A stretch of 31,332 nucleotides of DNA from a virus: the IMG/VR virus record IMGVR_UViG_3300031222_000520, positions 1-31,332 of that record; one strand, given 5' to 3'. The position numbers and the translations under genes were made by a program. Numbering within the stretch: position 1 is the first letter of the stretch; the number at the start of each line of letters is the position of its first letter. The notes beneath the pieces are model-generated. The model was not told where the DNA came from, did not search any database, and saw nothing but the letters and a program-made list of their open reading frames with translations. Shown here one piece after another: positions 24,869 to 31,332 of the stretch.

Positions 24869-26784
24869 TCGCTGGCCCTCTTGCGGCCGCGGGCCTTTGT
24901 GAGTTTGGGTTCTGGCTCGACGTAGAGGTGCTCCAGATCGTGGGCGATGGCCAGCGACTTGTCGGTCAGGCACTTTTCGCGCACGCGGTCGGGCCAATAG
25001 GCCATGGCGAGGTGGGCCCAGTCGTAGTCGCCCTTTTCCAGCTTGGCCCAGGTGTCTTTCAGGATCTTTTGCCAGGGCTTGTGGCGGAACAGCTGCCAGA
25101 GCGGGGCGGCGGTGATCTGGACGCCGTCGTCGTGGTTCGGGCGATAGGATTGGGCGATTGCCAACAGGGTGTCGCGCAGCTCGATCAGTTCGAGCTCGAG
25201 GGTCTGGAGCGACTCGAACGTTTTCTCGTCATCGCGGGACCGAGTGCTGCCTTTGGTGCGCAGGGCGGCGACGTCCTGACCGACCTGCTTCAGCTTCGGC
25301 TCGATGAAGTCGTTGACGGCGGTGAAGAGGGTCTGGTCGGTCAGGCTGGGGTAGTAGAGCCAGAGCGTGTAGCTGCCCGAACTGGTCGAGATTGGCCAGT
25401 AGATCGGGGCCATGCGGCGGCTCTTGCTGTGTTGCCTCAGGTGCAGGGGAAAGAAGTCGCGCTGCAACCAGCGGCGCACATCGGCGGGAACCGGGGCTTC
25501 GACGCAGGCGAGCACTTCCTCGATTAAGCGGGCGAGGTCATTCGGATGACCTTGGTCGGCCACCAGAATGCCGGAATGGGCATGGAATGGTTCAGCACCA
25601 TCAGGCAGCATGCCGGGGCTTTTGGCAGGCAGCGGGTCAAAGGGTTCTGGCTCAGGCGGAGCTTCGCGTTCGCCGGTGGCCAAGTGCCAGTCGAAACGGC
25701 CGAAAGCCACTCCAGCGGCCCAGCTGAGCAGACCATCGGTCTGGTCGACTGCAGTGGGGCTGTCGTCATCTTCGTTATCGTCTGCGTTCTCAGCTTCGTC
25801 GCTGTCTTCTTCGTCTGTCGAACTGGACGAACCAAGCGCTGCGGCACGGTCTGCGTCGCTGAACCCGTAAAGGTCAAAGGCGATGTCATCGATCTCGGCC
25901 TGGATTTCCGCCAGCTCGACGCCAATGCACGGCGGATCGTATTCACCGAGGTGCGACATTAAGTCAACCGGTAAAACAAATGCTAGCGAGGTTTCATTTG
26001 TTTGATCTAACTTGCGCTTCAGAGACCAAGATCGAAGACTTAACCTGGAGAGTCGATCTGCATCTACTTTTCCGATCTTCGGCACAGGCGTTCTTAGGAT
26101 CACTCCGGCTTCATAAGACCCCACAGCGATTTGAAGGCTGACAAGAAAGGAATACGCAGCACTATTTGCTATAGCCATTGTGTTAAGCAATTGGTTGGCG
26201 TCGTTTTCAGGCAAGAATACTGTCGGCCCTTTGTCAGAAAATATGCATCCTTCTGGAAGTGCTCGAAAGGAAAGGCCCTTTGCCGACCGGCGCGACCAAG
26301 TAAAGCCAGGACGGAAAAAATATGACTTAATTGTATCTGGCAGCATCCAAATGTTGGATTTAGTTTTTCCCGATTTTGGATTGAGAATTGCAAGCATCTG
26401 GGTTTGACCATGGCCCCAGCTAACCAAGAGATGAATAGAACCATAAAATTTGGAATATGCGCCTCCCTTGGAGAAAAACTTCCAATTTGGAGTGCGCGAG
26501 TAGTCAACTTCCCATATAAGTCTGACAAATCTGAAGTCGTCAGCAGTAGCTAGTCCTTGTCTTGCCTCCAAACCTTCCTCCGAGGCTGTTCTGAAGACTT
26601 CAAAAGATTCTCGGACTGCACTGCTAACCCAATAAGCAAATGGTGCCCCAGGGATTTTGTTGAACTCCGATGGCTCAATTGCAGAAGCACAAGCAGGGCT
26701 TCCGCCGCTTCTAATATCATTAGAAGCCTTTGAAAGAGCCGCGCCTTTTTCAGATTCATTCAATAGCCGCAAAAAAATCGTCAT
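24865..26784 (-). CDS. pglX: PglX second part: target-recognition and C-terminal region
   Basis: A 639-residue ORF encoding the portion of PglX that follows the methyltransferase core. Residues 1-20 (TIFLRLLNESEKGAAL) resemble the segment just after the catalytic domain. Residues about 30-270 look like a target-recognition domain, ending in AYSFLVSLQIAVGSYEAGV and RTPVPKIGKV. Residues about 318-341 are a run of Ser, Asp and Glu. The rest has the PglX C-terminal hallmarks YWPISTSSGSYTLWLYY, PLWQLFRHKPWQ and YWPDRVREKC. The start at 26784 overlaps the first ORF's stop as ATGA, with GGAG eight bases upstream. A T7 tract falls at codons 3-5. The recognition part has lower GC than the flanks. Confidence 0.85.
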   Translation of the reverse strand: MTIFLRLLNESEKGAALSKASNDIRSGGSPACASAIEPSEFNKIPGAPFAYWVSSAVRESFEVFRTASEEGLEARQGLATADDFRFVRLIWEVDYSRTPNWKFFSKGGAYSKFYGSIHLLVSWGHGQTQMLAILNPKSGKTKSNIWMLPDTIKSYFFRPGFTWSRRSAKGLSFRALPEGCIFSDKGPTVFLPENDANQLLNTMAIANSAAYSFLVSLQIAVGSYEAGVILRTPVPKIGKVDADRLSRLSLRSWSLKRKLDQTNETSLAFVLPVDLMSHLGEYDPPCIGVELAEIQAEIDDIAFDLYGFSDADRAAALGSSSSTDEEDSDEAENADDNEDDDSPTAVDQTDGLLSWAAGVAFGRFDWHLATGEREAPPEPEPFDPLPAKSPGMLPDGAEPFHAHSGILVADQGHPNDLARLIEEVLACVEAPVPADVRRWLQRDFFPLHLRQHSKSRRMAPIYWPISTSSGSYTLWLYYPSLTDQTLFTAVNDFIEPKLKQVGQDVAALRTKGSTRSRDDEKTFESLQTLELELIELRDTLLAIAQSYRPNHDDGVQITAAPLWQLFRHKPWQKILKDTWAKLEKGDYDWAHLAMAYWPDRVREKCLTDKSLAIAHDLEHLYVEPEPKLTKARGRKRASE

Positions 26785-28670
26785 ACCTGCTTCTCCAGCG
26801 TATATGCGGCAGCTTCAACCCAAGCGTCGTCCATCACCCCTAAGCCGAGGTCAGCAACTACTTCTGGCCGTGCAATGCCAAGTACTATTTCTTCCCGCCA
26901 TTTTTGAAAGCTCGTTAGGTAGAAGCAGGTTCGGGAGGTTATAGCACCAAGCCGAGACTCTGCTCGCATTAGCTGTAAGCCGCGCTCGACGAAAATTGCG
27001 AGTAGATCATTTTTACTTTTGGGATACGCCGTGGTCATTTCCGCCTTGGTTCCCGCCGCCATAGCGCCAAAGGGTGGATTCATCACCACCACGTCATACA
27101 CTTCGCGGCAGTGGTCGATCATCCGCAGCCCTTGAAGCGCATCCTCTGCGAACAACCGCCCCTGATAGGTGGACCGTGCCGCGCGGGCGAACTCGGTCAG
27201 GGCTTTACTCAGACGCGCCTCAGCCTTCTGCCACTGCGCCATGTCCTCTTCGCGGAAGAGATCGCCATGCTCGCCGAAGACCGCGCGCACAAGCGCAGGC
27301 AACTCCTTCTCAACCTGCAACAGTACGCCAAGTTCTGGCAGGCCCTTGAGCAGGAACAGCGTCTTCTCGAACAGCTCTGCATCCAGGGGATCGAGCTCTT
27401 CCATGAACCGCTTGCGCAGGTCCACCTCGGCCGGGGGCGCGACCGCCGCCACCACATGTCCACGGCCCACCTGGGGCCGGTCCTTGGCCTTCGCGCCCGC
27501 CTCATGCCAGGCGCGCTGCGCCCGCAGCCACAGCGCCAGCGACGCGATCTGCGCCGCGCGTGGGTCGATGTCGACGCCATAGATGTTGTGTTCGATGATC
27601 AGCCGCGGCACGTCGTGCAGGAACGCGTCCTGGTCGGCATAGGTCTGGCTGAGCGGTTTCAGGTCCGCGCTGCCGCCGGTTTCAGAGTCCAGACAGCCGG
27701 GCCCATTGGTCTGCTCCCAAGCCCAAGCCTCGCGATAAATCTCGAGGAACAGATCGAAAGCATAGAGCCCGAAATGCATCGACCCACAGGCCGGATCGAG
27801 CAGCTTGATCGTGCGCGGGTCGCGCAGGCGTTTGGCCGGTTCGGGCTGCTCGTCCGGTTTCACCAGCAGGTATTGGCAGCGGTCGCGCAGGCCGGTTTGC
27901 CCGCCCGTCCAGTTGAACCAGAGCCGCCCCAGCGTGTTGTCGACCAAGAACTCCACCACATAACGCGGCGTGAAGAACTGGTTGCGCACCGCCAGCTCAC
28001 GGCTGTTGCGCGGCGCCTGGGACGCATCGCGCATCGCTTTGCGCTCTTCCTTCGAGTTGAAGTACTGGTAGATCCAGCCGATCGTCTCATCCTCGGCCCA
28101 GAGCGGTTCGATCTCGCCATGGTTCATGAGGGTAAGGACCTGCATGAGCGCGGCCTCACGCGGGAACAGGCGGCCCTGGGGGGAGAAGCGGTCGAAGAGG
28201 CCGGGCAAATCCTGCGAGAGCTCGTCAAAGACGCTCTGGAGATAGACGCGGTAGGCGTCGCCGGTTTCGCCGAGGCCGGTGCCAGCCAGGCGGGCATAAA
28301 GCTGGAAGCCTTTGGCCTGGTAGCCGTTCCCGACGGATTCCATCAGCAGCCCGCGAGCTTCAGCCATCCTGAGAGCCGCGAGGCGGTTCAGGACGGTGAA
28401 GGCCTGTTCGCGCACGATGCGGTCAAGGCCAGCCTTTGTGTCGGTGTCCGCGTTGGCACAGTAGTGGGCCAGCGTATCGCGCAGGATCCGCGCCGTCTCG
28501 CGCTGTTGGTCGTTGATGTGGCGCAGGCTTTCGAGCGGGGAGGCCGTGCCGGAAATCGGATCCAGCCCGTAATCGTTCTGGAGCTGACGGGTGAATTCCT
28601 CTTCCAAAGTGCGGCGGGCATCGGTGACGAAGCGCTGGAGGCGGTTACGGGTGGACTGATCAAACGCCAT
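26781..28670 (-). CDS. pglX: PglX first part: adenine-specific methyltransferase core
   Basis: A 629-residue ORF with the N-terminal and catalytic regions of PglX, the BREX methyltransferase that marks host DNA. SAM-binding motif I is DPACGSMHFG at 292-301, preceded by QFFTP (231-235) and followed by IYGVDIDP (363-370). Catalytic motif IV is NPPF at 531-534. It ends shortly after VMDDAWVEAAAYTLEK, where typical PglX proteins of about 1,200 residues continue into the recognition domain. Together the two ORFs total 1,268 residues, a full-length PglX. A stop two bases after brxC and GGAG before the ATG show tight linkage. The last 90 codons share the low GC of the next ORF's first half. Confidence 0.88.
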   Translation of the reverse strand: MAFDQSTRNRLQRFVTDARRTLEEEFTRQLQNDYGLDPISGTASPLESLRHINDQQRETARILRDTLAHYCANADTDTKAGLDRIVREQAFTVLNRLAALRMAEARGLLMESVGNGYQAKGFQLYARLAGTGLGETGDAYRVYLQSVFDELSQDLPGLFDRFSPQGRLFPREAALMQVLTLMNHGEIEPLWAEDETIGWIYQYFNSKEERKAMRDASQAPRNSRELAVRNQFFTPRYVVEFLVDNTLGRLWFNWTGGQTGLRDRCQYLLVKPDEQPEPAKRLRDPRTIKLLDPACGSMHFGLYAFDLFLEIYREAWAWEQTNGPGCLDSETGGSADLKPLSQTYADQDAFLHDVPRLIIEHNIYGVDIDPRAAQIASLALWLRAQRAWHEAGAKAKDRPQVGRGHVVAAVAPPAEVDLRKRFMEELDPLDAELFEKTLFLLKGLPELGVLLQVEKELPALVRAVFGEHGDLFREEDMAQWQKAEARLSKALTEFARAARSTYQGRLFAEDALQGLRMIDHCREVYDVVVMNPPFGAMAAGTKAEMTTAYPKSKNDLLAIFVERGLQLMRAESRLGAITSRTCFYLTSFQKWREEIVLGIARPEVVADLGLGVMDDAWVEAAAYTLEKQV

Positions 28671-28672
28671 CC

Positions 28673-31332
28673 TTACTCCTCACTGCCGAAGCTGAATGAG
28701 ACTTCGATCTCGTCGTAGAGCGCGAGCTGGGCTTTGATCTCGTTGAGCTTGAGGATGAGGGCATCCAGGTCGGCGGCCGTTGTCATTTTGGTTGGCACAG
28801 AAACCGATTGCTCGAACTTGGCCGGTCCCTTCTTGCCCGTCTCAGCGCGCTCGTCCTCGATCCGCTGGCGGATGCGTTCCTGGCCTTGTCGCTGGATCGA
28901 GCGCCGGAGCTCGTCGATTGTACTGCTAATGTCATAGTCACGGGCAAGCAGCTTGCGCAGCCCCGCAAGGTCGAGGGTCGCAGTCAGTTCAAGACCGTCC
29001 AGCTGGCCAATGGTGCTGCCACGCTCTTCCTGGGTCAACTCCCCCCATTCAGGCACGCGTTGAAGCTCCTCCGCACCTTCCTTGATGCGCTGTTTTTGCT
29101 GGTCTGAAAGCGAGATTACAGCCTCACGGACCCGGCCTTTGACATGCGTGAGCAGCGAACTGAAGTCCGCACTATGCTTGAAGAAATCCTCAGTTCTGAG
29201 GCGTTCGGAGAGTGCCGACAGATCTTCGCTTAGCTCGTTCCGCAGCTCACCCGGAACGCCTGTATCCGGGAGCGCTTCGATATCTTGGCGGTGCGACTGC
29301 AGTTCGCGCAGGGTTCCATCAAGGCCATTTTCCAGCGAACGCTTCACCTCAAGTGCCCATTTGAGGTTGTCGAAGAGTGCAGACGTCTCCGCACCGAGGC
29401 GTTGTGGCGCGTCTGAGGCGTCGGTGAACAGGACGTCCGCGAGCTCCTGGTTCATCACCCGGACACGGTCGCCTCCGGCAAGCCCCAAACCGCTGAGCTT
29501 CTCTCCCAACGAGCCGTAGTCGTGTTGGGAACGTGGGAAATGCTTTGCCGCGGCTTTGCTGATTTCCTGTTCAAGCGGAATGACAATGTCGCCGATCAAC
29601 TCGGTCAGTCGATCTGCCGCCCGGCCAAGCGTTTCGTTGGACGGATGCTCATCTCGAAGGGCAACTCCAATCTGTTTGAACGAATTGTTTGTCTTGAGCG
29701 CGTCGATGGCTTGCTGACCAGCGGCAGTCACCTCTCGACCGGAGACTTTCAGTTTAATCTCTCCGGCCATCAGCATGGCCGCAAGAATGTAGCGGGTCGT
29801 GTCAGGCGACCACCCAAAAGGATCGCTACTGAAATCGTCGAGAAGCCGCTTCCCATCGACGGTGCCGCGTTTGTCGATGTAGTCCCGAATGCTTGTCATC
29901 GCCTTGTGGTCGGTCTTGAATGACGCTCGACCGGCGGTGGTTTGAACGAGGCTAAGCGGATCAATGCCGCTGCTTATGGCAGCGGGATTTGCCACCTTCA
30001 GGAATTTCTCAGCAGTATCGGTACCTGCGCGCACGGGCGCTTCGACGTAGCGATCGAACACCTGCGTCGCCACGTCATTCAGGAGCTTTTTGGCGGCATC
30101 CAGCAGATTGGGATCTAGAGCAGATACAGCTGTCGCCTGGCCACGAAAGACGAACGATCCAGCTTGGAGCGTTTGCTTGATCTTGCTTTGAAGTTGCGTG
30201 GCCAGCTTAGCTGCCCTGTCCAATTGGCCAGAACAGTAGTCGCGTACCTCCTGGTCAGGTTCGTTTCGATGAAGTTCCGCTATGCGTTGGCACCGATAGA
30301 TATCGTTTGCCAAATCGTCCATTTCTGGATTGGAGCGAGCAAGCAGGCCGATGATGTTCCGCCCGGTACGACTTCGAGAATCGTCGAGCATCCTATTGCG
30401 CGCTGCGTCGTAGTCAGTGGCGGCCACCAACTCCAGGACCGTCTGGACGGTGTTTTGGTCTCCAGCAAGGCTTGTTACGGCACTGCCAGATTGAACTTTG
30501 ATCCCGGATGCAACAGCCAAAGTCCCGTGGAGGCTGACCCTTGGCAAAGGGTCGAATACTTCACGCACAGAGTCGCTGAAGATCCGCCGGACATCAACGG
30601 AGCGTAGGGCCAGCGCTCCACGCTCTTGCTCGATGTCGCGAAGTTTCTCGCTCAAGAAGACAAGGTTTCCGTCCTTTTCTCCGAGCGGAACCAACACGTC
30701 GCCCAGCATCTCATCAACAGCTTCTTTCACTTTGTTGAGTTGGGACGCTGAGGTGATTGAGGGATGCATCAAGCTCGCGACATTTTGCACACTGACCGGC
30801 AAATTCCCGAGGATCTGGAGAACAGCGACAGATTTTGCGATGTCTTGATGAAGGTCGCCGTCAGGAAAGCGAATGAGCACCTTCCCAACGGCCTGATGCA
30901 CTGACGGAAAAGCCCGTCGAATGTCCTTCTCAAGCTCGTCATAGAGCGTAACGGTCGTAGCGAGCCAGCCAACCGGCTGATTTGCCATGGCGGTCGTTCC
31001 ACCTTCACCCTTCAGAACATCCTGAATGACCTTGATGGCTGATCTCAGGCCAATGCCGCCGGTCGACTTGGCCAGCGCACCGAGCAAATGGAGAAGAATG
31101 TCAAAGTGCACGGGGAGGAACGGGTACAGGTTTGTGAACGTCTCACGGCTGAAGTCGGCATCGTAGTATTTTGCGTCTTGAAGCCTCGTGTTGTGTCGCA
31201 GCGCTTGACCATGCGCGTCAAACAATTTCCCAAGTTGATCTTCACCGCTGGGCGATTTCCCAAGTAGTCGACGATAGCAGATTTCCTTGATGTCGCTGGA
31301 TTCCAGATCAATCTGAATCGGAAATCGATCCT
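28673..31332 (-). CDS. brxC: BREX ATPase BrxC, 5' end outside the window
   Basis: The frame is open to the window edge, so at least 885 residues of the protein are present. A TTG at 31225 is not the start; the frame continues upstream with FPIQIDLESSDIKEICYRRL, the segment that follows the ATPase sensor region in BrxC. Walker A and B lie beyond the edge. Visible family features are LYPFLPVHFDILLHLLGA, GLRSAIKVIQDVLKGE and VGKVLIRFPDGDLHQD, and long helical, probably coiled-coil, segments in the last 300 residues. BrxC is the large P-loop protein essential for BREX methylation and defence. pglX follows after two bases; brxA and brxB are expected upstream. Confidence 0.88.
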   Translation of the reverse strand, partial: DRFPIQIDLESSDIKEICYRRLLGKSPSGEDQLGKLFDAHGQALRHNTRLQDAKYYDADFSRETFTNLYPFLPVHFDILLHLLGALAKSTGGIGLRSAIKVIQDVLKGEGGTTAMANQPVGWLATTVTLYDELEKDIRRAFPSVHQAVGKVLIRFPDGDLHQDIAKSVAVLQILGNLPVSVQNVASLMHPSITSASQLNKVKEAVDEMLGDVLVPLGEKDGNLVFLSEKLRDIEQERGALALRSVDVRRIFSDSVREVFDPLPRVSLHGTLAVASGIKVQSGSAVTSLAGDQNTVQTVLELVAATDYDAARNRMLDDSRSRTGRNIIGLLARSNPEMDDLANDIYRCQRIAELHRNEPDQEVRDYCSGQLDRAAKLATQLQSKIKQTLQAGSFVFRGQATAVSALDPNLLDAAKKLLNDVATQVFDRYVEAPVRAGTDTAEKFLKVANPAAISSGIDPLSLVQTTAGRASFKTDHKAMTSIRDYIDKRGTVDGKRLLDDFSSDPFGWSPDTTRYILAAMLMAGEIKLKVSGREVTAAGQQAIDALKTNNSFKQIGVALRDEHPSNETLGRAADRLTELIGDIVIPLEQEISKAAAKHFPRSQHDYGSLGEKLSGLGLAGGDRVRVMNQELADVLFTDASDAPQRLGAETSALFDNLKWALEVKRSLENGLDGTLRELQSHRQDIEALPDTGVPGELRNELSEDLSALSERLRTEDFFKHSADFSSLLTHVKGRVREAVISLSDQQKQRIKEGAEELQRVPEWGELTQEERGSTIGQLDGLELTATLDLAGLRKLLARDYDISSTIDELRRSIQRQGQERIRQRIEDERAETGKKGPAKFEQSVSVPTKMTTAADLDALILKLNEIKAQLALYDEIEVSFSFGSEE

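Noticed and set aside
26765-26800. Programmed ribosomal frameshift joining the two pglX ORFs
   Set aside because: No X_XXY_YYZ slippery heptamer lies before the first ORF's stop; the T7 tract comes after it. Termination-reinitiation at the ATGA overlap fits better.
27111-28718. A 535-codon open frame on the + strand opposite pglX
   Set aside because: Antisense shadow of the GC-rich methyltransferase core, which has clear SAM and NPPF motifs; the antisense product resembles nothing.
31195-31225. TTG at 31225 as the start of brxC
   Set aside because: The frame stays open to the window edge and the upstream residues match BrxC, so the gene is truncated by the window.
1-31332. CRISPR arrays, tRNA or rRNA genes
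   Set aside because: No regularly spaced repeats beyond the IS end, and no tRNA or rRNA pattern recognised by eye on either strand.

Overview
The window joins two blocks: the late (structural and lysis) genes of a siphovirus-like prophage on the + strand (about 1-18,430) and a BREX anti-phage operon on the - strand (18,442 to the right edge). The host is probably an alphaproteobacterium, most likely Rhodobacterales. The reasons are the high GC of the phage block, a tail-tip gene set like that of the Rhodobacter gene transfer agent (DUF2460, DUF2163, NlpC/P60, TIM-barrel 'megatron'), and companion families DUF6441, DUF2793 and DUF6127 that I know mainly from alphaproteobacterial prophages. Taxonomy is inference; no rRNA or housekeeping gene is present.

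Phage block, left to right: the end of an IS21-type insertion sequence (1-125) has cut off the 5' part of a lambda-type portal gene. Then come a prohead protease/major capsid fusion with internal starts, a DUF2190 decoration protein, head-tail joining and DUF6441 proteins, and a reverse-strand cargo gene of lower GC (a uracil-DNA-glycosylase-fold protein). These are followed by a tail-terminator-like protein, the tail tube, a tail assembly chaperone with a clear -1 programmed frameshift site, the tape measure protein, four GTA-like tail-tip genes, a DUF2793/C1q-like receptor-binding candidate, a small membrane protein, an M15 endolysin and an overlapping i-spanin/o-spanin pair. Most genes overlap by 1-4 bases or lie within 30 bases. 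Two intrinsic-terminator-like hairpins divide the block.

BREX block (transcribed right to left): brxC (5' end outside the window), pglX split into a methyltransferase-core ORF and a recognition/C-terminal ORF, a DUF262-DUF1524 (GmrSD/BrxU-type) nuclease gene, pglZ and brxL. The gene order is that of type I BREX, with brxA and brxB expected beyond the right edge. From the pglX core onwards every junction is a 4-base ATGA overlap. The operon stops 13 bases from the phage o-spanin gene, so BREX is either prophage cargo or sits exactly at the prophage edge.

Most interesting points: a BrxL whose C-terminus resembles the phospholipase-D-like domain of eukaryotic MITD1; a pglX divided between catalytic and recognition halves, with the split inside a low-GC recognition module; a type IV-like nuclease translationally embedded in the BREX operon; the glycosylase-fold cargo gene inside the tail operon; the frameshifted tail chaperone with a cysteine cluster; and the direct BREX/prophage junction.
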